A DNA stretch of 6,692 nucleotides from an uncultured Acidobacteriota bacterium (GCA_902826385.1 CADEEU010000165.1:1444-8135), one strand, 5' to 3'. Numbered from the stretch's first letter, positions 1-6,107 are shown. Notes: generated from the sequence alone by a model not told the origin. Numbers and translations are program-made.

Positions 1-1655
1 TCGGCGTCGGTAACCTCGGTCTTGTCCATAAAGAACGGCGGAACATCGACCGAGTGAACCGGACCTGAGGCTTTATTTGCATCGCCGAAACCCATCTGGA
101 AAGTCCCGCCGGGAATCTGCACCATGTCCGCCTTGATCTGGACCGGAGTCGGAGTAGGCGTGTTTGTGGTGTTTGCGGCCCGGAAAGGATAGATCCCGGC
201 CATATACGCCCCGCCAATACCGACACCGCCGAGTAGAAACAGCCCGACCAACGCGATTGTTCCGATCACCAGCGGCGACAAAAATCCACGACGCTTTGGC
301 GGTATCGAATTGACCGCAACGCCCTGATCGCCCGTGTCCCAAACCTGTACAGAGGTTTTTTGCATATCGGACAGACCGCCGTGTGTCGAGGCAAGGTTGT
401 GCGGCGTATTATGCTGGGCTGCGTTGAACGCAATTGTCGGAGCAGCCGCCATCTCGGCACCGGCCTTTAGCTCGGCCGTTACCTGCTGCGGCCGGCCGTC
501 GCATGTTACTTCGGTCTGCCAGTCTTCAAACCCGTCGTGGCTTACCCGCAGGCGGTGATTGCCGGTTTGGATTCCGTTAAGCGTTATCCATCCGTCGTCG
601 CGGCTTTCGCCGACCGGAACGTTGTCGATAAAAACTTTTGCCCGCGGCGGCGACGTGCGAATGTTTAGCGAGGTCGTGCCCGACGCGCTTCCCGTCGTGT
701 GGATGCCGATCGGTACAGGCTCGATGGCGGCTTTCAATTCCGCGATCATGTGCTCGACCGACGCCGTGCGCTTTTCTTTTTCCTTGTGCAGCGTGTGCCG
801 AACGGCCTGCTCTATCTCAAGCGACAGCGGCACCTTAAGATCGGTAAACGTCGGCGGCGGGTCGCTGATGTGCTTTTTCATGATCGCCGGAATCGACGAA
901 CCTTTGAAAGGCACGTCGCCCGTAAGCATCTGGAAAAGCATCACGCCAAGCGAATAAATGTCGGAACGCGAATCCGGCTCGTCGTCCGCCCACTGCTCCG
1001 GGGCCATGTAATACGGCGAACCCATCAGCCCGGTCGTCTGGGCCTGAATAAACGAACCGAGCAGTTCGCCCGATTTGATCTTTGCCAGCCCGAAATCGAG
1101 TATCTTGACCGCCTGTGACAAGTTGGGCTTGTCGCTGCAGATCATTACGTTCAGCGGCTTAAGGTCGCGGTGAACAATGCCCTGATGATGGGCCGCACCC
1201 ACGCCGGCACCGATCGCGGATATAAGCTCAAGCGCCCGCTCGGGCGAGAGTATTTTTTCGCGGTTAAGCAGATCGTGGAGCGATTCGCCCTCGACATACT
1301 CCATCACTAGGAAAGGTATCTGGCCGTTGATCACGCCGTAATCGGTCACGCCGACCACGTTTTGGTGGCGAATGGCGGCCGCCGCAAGGGCTTCCTGCCG
1401 AAAACGGGTGACTAGCTGCGGATCGTTTCCGACCAGGTCGGGCAGAATTATCTTGATAGCGAGCTGTGTTTTAAGGAACGCGTGCCGTGCCTTGTACACC
1501 ACGCCCATTCCGCCCTGGCCAAGGCGGGATTCGAGGTGATACTTGCCCTCAAGCACCGGCTCGCCGGCGAGCGTATGCATCGTCGGCATGCCGTCTTTTG
1601 GGCATGTTGCCGCCTCATCGGTGTAGCAGTTTTTACAAAGTTGGCATTCTTTCAT
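1..1655 (-). CDS. Ser/Thr protein kinase with PEGA, transmembrane and FGE-type C-terminal domain (3' end outside window)
   Basis: A 551-codon open frame, cut by the left edge, encodes a membrane-anchored Hanks-type kinase. Residues 4-18 hold a Cys-rich segment (C4, C7, C10, C18) that looks like a short zinc ribbon. The kinase domain spans about 39-305: Gly loop GQGGMG (46-51), AIK lysine K68, helix-C glutamate E88, HRDLKPLN (162-169), DFG (187-189), APE (218-220) and DIYSLG (232-237), so every catalytic residue is present and it is an RD kinase. A PEGA-like domain follows (about 328-398). One transmembrane helix lies at about 459-485, after the basic PPKRR. A Thr/Pro linker (497-504) then leads into MVQIPGGTFQMG (511-522), the typical start of an FGE-sulfatase (SUMF1-like) domain, which is truncated here. 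The kinase should be cytoplasmic and the FGE part outside. The start is fixed by an in-frame TAA at 1665-1667, four codons upstream; AAGG just before the ATG is a plausible ribosome site. Acidobacterial genomes encode many such kinases. Substrate unknown. Confidence 0.93.
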   Translation of the reverse strand, partial: MKECQLCKNCYTDEAATCPKDGMPTMHTLAGEPVLEGKYHLESRLGQGGMGVVYKARHAFLKTQLAIKIILPDLVGNDPQLVTRFRQEALAAAAIRHQNVVGVTDYGVINGQIPFLVMEYVEGESLHDLLNREKILSPERALELISAIGAGVGAAHHQGIVHRDLKPLNVMICSDKPNLSQAVKILDFGLAKIKSGELLGSFIQAQTTGLMGSPYYMAPEQWADDEPDSRSDIYSLGVMLFQMLTGDVPFKGSSIPAIMKKHISDPPPTFTDLKVPLSLEIEQAVRHTLHKEKEKRTASVEHMIAELKAAIEPVPIGIHTTGSASGTTSLNIRTSPPRAKVFIDNVPVGESRDDGWITLNGIQTGNHRLRVSHDGFEDWQTEVTCDGRPQQVTAELKAGAEMAAAPTIAFNAAQHNTPHNLASTHGGLSDMQKTSVQVWDTGDQGVAVNSIPPKRRGFLSPLVIGTIALVGLFLLGGVGIGGAYMAGIYPFRAANTTNTPTPTPVQIKADMVQIPGGTFQMGFGDANKASGPVHSVDVPPFFMDKTEVTDA

Positions 1656-1747
1656 CGAGCGCCCTTAGTACACGCGTATATGCGGGAGAAAGTTCTAGCA
1701 AAGGATGACAGAGTAAAACGGGTCTTTTTGCTGTTTCGCCTCGCTCA

Positions 1748-1776
1748 ATTCTAGTTTCTTTGCGTTTTTCAAGCAA
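1748..1776 (-). promoter_or_regulatory. Candidate sigma70-like promoter of the kinase gene
   Basis: Read on the minus strand, a -35 like TTGCTT (1771-1776) and a -10 like TAGAAT (1748-1753) are separated by exactly 17 bp. Transcription would start near 1741 and give a leader of about 85 nt before the kinase ATG. The -35 box lies in the loop of an 8-bp inverted repeat (1763-1785). The assignment rests on sequence match only. Confidence 0.45.
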
Positions 1777-1785
1777 GGAAAAACG
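1763..1785. repeat. 8-bp inverted repeat overlapping the kinase -35 box
   Basis: CGTTTTTC (1763-1770) is perfectly complementary to GAAAAACG (1778-1785) across a 7-bp spacer. It sits between leuS and the kinase gene and brackets the candidate -35 element. It could be an operator, or a weak AT-rich hairpin behind leuS; the low GC of the stem argues against an efficient terminator. Confidence 0.4.
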
Positions 1786-1867
1786 AAAAATAGGGCTGCG
1801 GGCGGAAACTCGACCCGTACCAGAGCCTTATGTACGCTCGTTCACACTCGCGTTTCTGCATACAGGA

Positions 1868-4618
1868 TCATTTAATCACAATACTAACCAGCCGCTTCGG
1901 CACGACGACGACCTTTACGATCTCCTTGCCGTCCGTGTAATCCTTCACTTTTTGGTCGCTCGTTGCAGCCGTACGCAGATCGTCATCGCTTATTTCCGGA
2001 GCGACCATCAGCTTTGCCCTCAATTTTCCGTTTACCTGAACCGGAATTTCAATCTCATCCGTTTTTGCAAGTTCAGCATCATAAACAGGAAATCGGGCAT
2101 CATTTCCGACGATTCCTTCTTCGTTCCCGACGACTATCGAATAAAGTTCCTCCGCCGTATGCGGAGCGAACGGAGCCAGCATCAACGCGAGGCTTTCGAC
2201 TGCTTCACGGACCGCAAAGGCCTCTTCCGCGGTGGCCGCTTCGGGTTCGATCCTGAAATCGCCTATCGCGTTCGATAACTCCATCAAAGCAGCAACCGGA
2301 GTATTAAACTGCAGCGTTTCCAGACTCTCTTCAACACGCCTGATCGTCTGATGCGTCTTCTGCCGAAGCTTGCGAGCAACGTCAGAACCGCCTGCGGTAG
2401 CAGGTGGTTCTGACAGACGGTCCTTCCACCTGTAAACCTGCCGCCAAACCCGCTGCAAAAACCGCACCGCGCCTTCGATTCCAGACTCATGCCAAACCAA
2501 CTCATTCTCGATCGGAGCTGCGAACATAACAAACAGACGGGCTGCGTCGGCACCATAGATGTCGATCATCTCGTCCGGATCGACACCGTTGCCTTTTGAT
2601 TTCGACATCCGCTCGATCGCATGCTTCAACTCATATCCTGGTGCTCCCCAGCCGTCGCCTTCTTTGACCAGCTTCATTGTAGAGCCTGCTCTAGCCTGGA
2701 CGATTTTACCCTTAGAGTCTCTTTCGACCACCACATTACTCGGCGGAAAGTAGACTCGCTTGCCCGAAGAATCGTCAAAGAAAGTCTCGCCGACGACCAT
2801 TCCCTGCGTCAGCAAACGCTTGAACGGCTCGTCGAATTTTACGATCCCCAGATCGCGCATCACCTTGGTCCAAAACCGCGCGTAGATCAGATGCAGGATC
2901 GCGTGTTCGATACCGCCGATGTACTGATCGACCGGTGCCCAATAAGCGGCGAGGTTTGAATCGACCGGCAATTCGCTGTTCTTCGGATCGGTGTAGCGAT
3001 AGTAGTACCACGACGAATCGACAAACGTGTCCATCGTGTCCGTCTCGCGACGTGCCGGGCCGTCACATTTTGGGCAGTTCGTGTTCACGAACTCCGGCAC
3101 CTTGGCCAGCGGCGATTCGCCCTTGCCCGTAAACGGAGCGATTTCCGGCAATCGAACAGGCAGATTCTCGTACTTCTCCGGAACCACGCCGCAATCGTCG
3201 CAATAGACGATCGGTATCGGCGAGCCCCAAAAACGCTGCCGCGAAATGCCCCAATCGCGCAGGCGGTAAGTAGTCGCAGCCTCGCCAAAGCCATGTTTTT
3301 CAGCGTATTCAGCCATTTCCTTCTTCGCAACCTCAGAGGTCTTCCCTGACCAAATCCCTGAATCTACGAGGACTCCATAGACCGTTACTGCTACTTTTGG
3401 CTTCTTGTACTCGGCGACCTTTTTTGTACCGGTTGAATCTCTCTCATACTCTGTAACAACTAATGGATCCCTTTTTGTGTAGATGTTTAGACGGACGTTG
3501 CCACTCGGGTTGATCACGGTTTTAACTGGAAGATCAAACTTCTCCGCAAACTCAAAATCCCGCTCATCGTGCGCCGGGACGCTCATCACGGCTCCGGTGC
3601 CGTACTCCATCATCACGTAGTTCCCGATCCATACCGGCAACTCTTCGCCGCTAAAAGGGTTAATGGCCTTCAGCTGCGTGTCGATTCCGTCCTTGACCGC
3701 TTCGGTTTCGTGGTTCGTCGGGTTCATTTTCTCCGATTTGATCTGCTGGATCTTCGCCAGCACGTCGTCGGAAAACTGGCTCAAATGCTCGACCACGACC
3801 GGATGCTCGGCCGCCACGACCACGGCGTTGGCGCCGTATGTCGTATCTATGCGCGTCGTGAAGACCCTGATATGCCCCGAACCGTCATCGTCGCCGGACG
3901 CATTGCGCACCTCAAAATCGACAAACGCGCCCGACGACCGGCCGATCCAGTCCTTCTGCCGTTTCAGCACATTGCTCGGCCAACCGGCTTCGATCTCGGC
4001 CATTTCGTCGAGGAGTTGGTCCGTATAAGCGGTCGTCTTCAGGAACCACTGTTCTAAATCTTTCTTTGTGACCGGGTTGCCGCAACGCCAGCACAGGCCG
4101 CCGCTGGCCTGCTCATTCGACAACGTTGCCTGATCCGTTTCACACCAATTGACCTGCGTTTTTTTCTTGTACGCCAGGCCGCGTTCGAGCATTTTCAAAA
4201 AGAACCACTGGTCGAACTTATAGTATTCGGGCCGGTGAGCGGCCATCTGCCGCGACCAGTCGTAGCTGATGCCCAAACGCTGGAGTTGGCCCTGCATAGC
4301 CGTGATATTTTCTTCGGTCCACTCGCGCGGATTGACGCCGCGCTTGATCGCCGCGTCCTCGGCCGGTTGGCCGAACGAATCCCACCCGATCGGATGCAGC
4401 ACGTTAAAGCCTTTCAGCCGCTTGTACCACGCCACGACGTCGCCCGCCGAATAGTTCCGCACGTGTCCCATGTGCAAATTGCCCGACGGATAAGGCAGCA
4501 TCTCAAGCGCATAAAATTTGGGCTTGTCGCCTTCCATTTTTGCTTCGAAAGCTCCTCTCTCCGCCCACTTTTTCTGCCACTTGGCCTCTATCTTTTTCGC
4601 AAAATACTTTTCGTCCAT
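1868..4618 (-). CDS. leuS: Leucyl-tRNA synthetase (LeuRS, class Ia)
   Basis: This gene encodes the cytoplasmic enzyme that charges tRNA-Leu with leucine using ATP, and edits mischarged amino acids. Counting from the chosen ATG (916 aa): signature PYPSGNLHMGH at 43-52 (HMGH 49-52), ZN-1 region with C159, C176 and C179, CP1 editing domain with the Thr-rich TTRIDTTYG (254-262) and the conserved editing aspartate in SVPAHDERD (D351), WGISRQR (456-462), a second Cys set (C473, C476, C515, C518), ETDTMDTFVDSSWYYYRY, RMSKS (670-674), the anticodon-binding helical domain and a C-terminal domain with IPVQVNGKLRAK. It is longer than E. coli LeuRS (860 aa) because of several loop inserts: about 371-411, and 736-746, which is encoded by a palindrome. 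The frame can be extended upstream to a TTG at 4661-4663, but ATG followed by DEKYFAKKIEAKWQ fits the family's N-terminus better. No clear Shine-Dalgarno precedes this ATG. The stop is TGA at 1868-1870. Confidence 0.97.
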   Translation of the reverse strand: MDEKYFAKKIEAKWQKKWAERGAFEAKMEGDKPKFYALEMLPYPSGNLHMGHVRNYSAGDVVAWYKRLKGFNVLHPIGWDSFGQPAEDAAIKRGVNPREWTEENITAMQGQLQRLGISYDWSRQMAAHRPEYYKFDQWFFLKMLERGLAYKKKTQVNWCETDQATLSNEQASGGLCWRCGNPVTKKDLEQWFLKTTAYTDQLLDEMAEIEAGWPSNVLKRQKDWIGRSSGAFVDFEVRNASGDDDGSGHIRVFTTRIDTTYGANAVVVAAEHPVVVEHLSQFSDDVLAKIQQIKSEKMNPTNHETEAVKDGIDTQLKAINPFSGEELPVWIGNYVMMEYGTGAVMSVPAHDERDFEFAEKFDLPVKTVINPSGNVRLNIYTKRDPLVVTEYERDSTGTKKVAEYKKPKVAVTVYGVLVDSGIWSGKTSEVAKKEMAEYAEKHGFGEAATTYRLRDWGISRQRFWGSPIPIVYCDDCGVVPEKYENLPVRLPEIAPFTGKGESPLAKVPEFVNTNCPKCDGPARRETDTMDTFVDSSWYYYRYTDPKNSELPVDSNLAAYWAPVDQYIGGIEHAILHLIYARFWTKVMRDLGIVKFDEPFKRLLTQGMVVGETFFDDSSGKRVYFPPSNVVVERDSKGKIVQARAGSTMKLVKEGDGWGAPGYELKHAIERMSKSKGNGVDPDEMIDIYGADAARLFVMFAAPIENELVWHESGIEGAVRFLQRVWRQVYRWKDRLSEPPATAGGSDVARKLRQKTHQTIRRVEESLETLQFNTPVAALMELSNAIGDFRIEPEAATAEEAFAVREAVESLALMLAPFAPHTAEELYSIVVGNEEGIVGNDARFPVYDAELAKTDEIEIPVQVNGKLRAKLMVAPEISDDDLRTAATSDQKVKDYTDGKEIVKVVVVPKRLVSIVIK
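2381..2414. repeat. 34-bp REP-like palindrome embedded in frame in leuS
   Basis: GTCAGAACCGCCTGC (2381-2395) and GCAGGTGGTTCTGAC (2400-2414) are inverted repeats of 15 bp with one mismatch, around a 4-bp GGTA loop. On the coding (minus) strand it is read as SEPPATAGGSD, residues 736-746 of LeuRS. It falls in a linker between the VWRQVYRWKDRL helix and ARKLRQKTHQTI of the anticodon-binding domain, where family members vary in length. Long stem, tiny loop and position are typical of REP/mobile palindromes that tolerate reading through. That it belongs to a dispersed family is inferred; no second copy lies in this window. Confidence 0.75.
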
Positions 4619-4743
4619 TGCTGCTGTAAGTCGATTCGGACGAACACTGTGCCGTCCGGACAAATAAAACTACGAGTTTAGCGGAAAGAACTGGTTCAAT
4701 CCACCAAAACACCACTAAATTCTTATTTTAACTAGGTTTGAAA
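4619..4743 (-). promoter_or_regulatory. leuS upstream region, no clear promoter or ribosome binding site
   Basis: Transcription of leuS must enter through this stretch. Read on the minus strand it has AT-rich patches such as AGTTAAAATAAG around 4720-4733, but I find no convincing -35/-10 pair at proper spacing and no purine-rich ribosome site before ATG 4618. The leader may extend further upstream into the structured stretch at 4744-4863. Confidence 0.3.
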
Positions 4744-4863
4744 GGCCGCCACCGACGCCGGAGAGCAAAACTCCAACGGGTGGCTAGGTAAGGATGAGGC
4801 TGAGTCGCCGAACTGTCATAGCTCGAATCTTACGGTTAAAAGGGCCGTTTGTCCAGTTTTTTT
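4744..4863. other. Structured intergenic stretch, candidate RNA or leader of unknown family
   Basis: Several complementary segments nest here. GCCACC (4748-4753) pairs with GGTGGC (4779-4784), enclosing GGAG (4760-4763) with CTCC (4771-4774). GTAAG (4788-4792) pairs with CTTAC (4829-4833), continuing with GAG (4796-4798) and CTC (4822-4824). A T7 run follows at 4857-4863 on the plus strand, though no strong hairpin directly abuts it. The element could be a plus-strand small RNA, or on the minus strand part of the leuS leader. I do not recognise it as a known riboswitch. Stems of 4-6 bp can arise by chance, so confidence is low. Confidence 0.25.
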
Positions 4864-4881
4864 CTTTACTCCGCGTTCTTC

Positions 4882-4946
4882 GCGTCCTCCTCCGCGCCCT
4901 CAGCGTTAAAACCGATTCTTAACGCTGAGAGCGCCGAGGAAGACGC
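4882..4946. repeat. 65-bp inverted repeat, REP/MITE-like
   Basis: Arms of 28 bp (4882-4909 and 4919-4946) match in inverse orientation with three differences around a 9-bp spacer; the central 11 bp (CTCAGCGTTAA / TTAACGCTGAG) are perfect. The left flank (4870-4881, CCGCGTTCTTCG) repeats the same CCGCG-type theme. The sequence resembles the low-complexity CGC/GAG dispersed repeats found between genes in several bacterial phyla. It lies between the divergent leuS and DUF2335 modules and could act as a bidirectional transcription barrier, but has no T-run directly after a stem. Confidence 0.7.
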
Positions 4947-4979
4947 AGGGTAGGGTATTGTCCCAATTTGAACTAGGCA

Positions 4980-5059
4980 CCAGACATTTCTGGCACGGCA
5001 TTTGACCGAAGCGATCGCGACAGGAGTGCGGTCGGCTTTCTTTGCGACTTCAAGCCGTG
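4980..5059. repeat. Cluster of short inverted repeats
   Basis: CCAGA/TCTGG (4980-4984 and 4989-4993) form a small hairpin. Next to it CACGGC (4994-4999) is complementary to GCCGTG (5054-5059), enclosing GACCG/CGGTC (5004-5008 and 5029-5033) and the 8-bp palindrome GCGATCGC (5011-5018). The nesting suggests a REP-like or RNA-forming element, possibly a continuation of the repeat at 4882-4946. No coding signal here is convincing. Confidence 0.35.
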
Positions 5060-5205
5060 TCAACATATTTTTGTATTACACTTAATTTATTTTCGCCGAG
5101 TTTTAATTAACTTGTGCAAATATTTATTCAGTTTGCGTTGCAAAAACTTTGAAGCGTTAGCGTCACATTAAAGCCATTACGATTAACGTTTGGCGTTAAT
5201 TTGCG

Positions 5206-5232
5206 TTGACGAACGTCAATACAAATTATAAG
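5206..5232 (+). promoter_or_regulatory. Weak candidate promoter for the small gene / DUF2335 operon
   Basis: TTGACG (5206-5211) resembles a -35 and TATAAG (5227-5232) a -10, but the spacer is only 15 bp, shorter than the usual 17. The -35 is half of a TTGACG-AA-CGTCAA palindrome, so it may equally be a regulator site. If used, the leader would be about 185 nt and include the GTGCAC boxes and the stem-loop at 5366-5399. Confidence 0.28.
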
Positions 5233-5239
5233 ATTTGAA

Positions 5240-5270
5240 TTGTGCACTAAATGATTCGTTTTGTGCACAA
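5240..5270. promoter_or_regulatory. Paired GTGCAC palindromes, candidate operator
   Basis: TTGTGCAC (5240-5247) and TTGTGCACAA (5261-5270) each contain the palindrome GTGCAC, and the two copies start exactly 21 bp apart, two helical turns. Together they also form an 8-bp inverted repeat (TTGTGCAC / GTGCACAA). They lie just downstream of the candidate -10, a position suited to repressor binding. No regulator is encoded nearby, so the binding protein is unknown. Confidence 0.35.
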
Positions 5271-5365
5271 CTGTTAAGAGACGCGATGCGTCTTAATAAA
5301 CGAAGTAAACATTGCTCTCGCTTAACGCCTAGAAAAATGTTTATTAAAGAGATCGCGAATAAGGG

Positions 5366-5399
5366 ATGTTTGGCAATAAGCGATTAACGCTCCAAACAT
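5366..5399 (+). promoter_or_regulatory. Leader stem-loop upstream of the small gene's ribosome site
   Basis: ATGTTTGG (5366-5373) pairs with CCAAACAT (5392-5399), and inside it AGCG (5379-5382) pairs with CGCT (5388-5391) around an ATTAA loop, leaving a one-sided CAATA bulge. This 12-bp hairpin is followed by TCCTATTATTTGCTTT and then the AAAGG ribosome site. It could be an attenuator or a leader stabiliser. It also contains the ATG at 5366 that would give a longer version of the small protein, which makes that start less likely. Confidence 0.45.
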
Positions 5400-5425
5400 T
5401 CCTATTATTTGCTTTAAAGGTAAAT

Positions 5426-5650
5426 ATGGAAACCACCTGCATAGAATCTGGATTTCTTTACGCCAATCCGAGTTTTACACACGGATTTGGGAGCGTACTT
5501 GATTTTAGTGGCTCAGCGCTGATATATAATAGGTCGAGTTCACCTGAAGAAGCTGATTTAAGGGCAATTGCATCGGATTGGGCAATTGTCGGCTCCGACC
5601 TTGAATATGGCATCGAGAAACACGAGAAAGAAGAAAAAGTCGCGGAATAG
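5426..5650 (+). CDS. 74-aa acidic small protein, partner of the DUF2335 membrane protein
   Basis: The frame encodes a short, probably cytosolic protein without signal peptide or membrane segment. The core FLYANPSFTHGFGSVLDFSG (10-29), then YNRSSSPEEADLRAIASDWAIVGSDL (34-59), resembles small conserved hypothetical proteins I recall from directly upstream of DUF2335 genes (recall, not searched). The tail (63-74) is a charged EKHEKEEKVAE helix. I chose ATG 5426 over the in-frame ATG 5366 because AAAGG sits 6 bases upstream and because the extra 20 residues would lie in a leader hairpin. Its 3' end overlaps the DUF2335 gene by 44 bp, implying joint transcription and probably translational coupling. 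Function unknown; an antitoxin-like or regulatory partner role is possible but not shown by any domain. Confidence 0.75.
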   Translation: METTCIESGFLYANPSFTHGFGSVLDFSGSALIYNRSSSPEEADLRAIASDWAIVGSDLEYGIEKHEKEEKVAE

Positions 5651-6107
5651 TTTCTCCGCACTTGAACCTACACATCACATACAACCTGAACCGGTAGCAC
5701 ATACCCGTGGACAAGGCCGCTTAATACAAGCGGTCTCTCAGTTTTCTGGGCCGATACCCGCGCCCGAAACAATTGAACACTATGATGCCGTATTGCCGGG
5801 GTCTGCTGACCGAATTGTAACGATGGCGGAAAAACAGTCTGATCATCGCCAAAAGCTCGAAAACCGCACAAATCTTCACGATATAATAAGAGCCTATGCT
5901 GGAGTCAGCTGCGCCTTAGTTGTTACTCTAGTTATTGTCTGGCTAGGTTACCATCTAGTCTTGGCTGGGCACGACTGGGCGGGCACAACTATCATTATCA
6001 CCGATCTAGTTGCTCTAGTGGGTGTTTTCATTTACGGGACTCAGACTCGCAAACAACAACTATCCGGCAGACAAGAGGCAAGCGATAGAATAATCCGACC
6101 TCGATAA
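5607..6107 (+). CDS. DUF2335 family predicted membrane protein
   Basis: A 166-aa protein with a very basic N-terminus (RNTRKKKKSR, 4-13), a hydrophilic stretch, then the family-typical segment SGPIPAPETIEHYDAVLPGSADRIVTMAEKQSDHR (47-81), a linker helix, and two hydrophobic helices (about 95-120 and 126-145) with a short loop between them. The C-terminus is charged. The GPIPxPExIxxYxxxxPGxADRI pattern followed by MAExQ and two TM helices is what I know of DUF2335, whose function is not established. No ribosome site precedes ATG 5607, which lies inside the upstream small gene, so translation is probably coupled to it; TTG codons at 5568 and 5601 are alternative starts. The module looks less GC-biased than leuS and may be acquired. 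Two small helices plus a cytosolic partner recall toxin or effector pairs, but this is only an analogy. Confidence 0.85.
   Translation: MASRNTRKKKKSRNSFSALEPTHHIQPEPVAHTRGQGRLIQAVSQFSGPIPAPETIEHYDAVLPGSADRIVTMAEKQSDHRQKLENRTNLHDIIRAYAGVSCALVVTLVIVWLGYHLVLAGHDWAGTTIIITDLVALVGVFIYGTQTRKQQLSGRQEASDRIIRPR

Larger units (their letters stand above)
5060..5425 (+). promoter_or_regulatory. AT-rich palindrome-dense upstream region of the DUF2335 module
   Basis: The base composition drops sharply to AT-rich compared with leuS. Inverted repeats visible here are ATTAACG/CGTTAAT (5182-5200), TTGACG/CGTCAA (5206-5219), the GTGCAC pair (5240-5270), a 10-bp stem with one wobble around AAACATT/AATGTTT (5304-5345) and a strong stem-loop (5366-5399). 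The TTAACG core recurs several times. No gene is supported. This is most simply the control region of the downstream small gene, perhaps acquired together with it. Confidence 0.5.

Noticed and set aside
699..1118. Plus-strand 139-aa frame opposite the kinase gene
   Set aside because: It is antisense to conserved kinase motifs (APE, DIYSLG, DFG) and has the Arg/His-rich composition of a shadow frame.
1760..2278. Long plus-strand frame (172 aa) antisense to the leuS 3' end, and similar ones at 3569-4057 and 4235-4681
   Set aside because: They are opposite-strand shadows of leuS, rich in Arg/His and without domains; leuS itself is unambiguous.
2680..2693. Palindrome TAGAGC/GCTCTA inside leuS
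   Set aside because: Only 6-bp arms, and the encoded residues lie just after the VERDSKGKIV segment shared with E. coli LeuRS, so it is likely ordinary coding sequence.
4776..4790. GGGTGGCTA, recalling the T-box antiterminator GGGTGG
   Set aside because: It is on the plus strand, pointing away from leuS, and is not followed by the ACCGCG part of the T-box; no specifier arrangement is seen.
4818..4834. GCTCGAATC, resembling a tRNA T-loop
   Set aside because: The flanking bases do not form a 5-bp T stem and no acceptor or anticodon arms can be built around it.
4866..5066. Minus-strand 66-aa frame ending in NAEGAEEDAKNAE
   Set aside because: Its C-terminal third is the translation of the inverted repeat at 4882-4946, whose repeats commonly yield spurious Ala/Glu-rich ORFs. 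There is no ribosome site and no recognisable domain.
5100..5300. AT-rich, repeat-bearing DNA considered as a replication origin
   Set aside because: No cluster of DnaA boxes (TTATNCACA) and no dnaA/dnaN/parAB neighbours.
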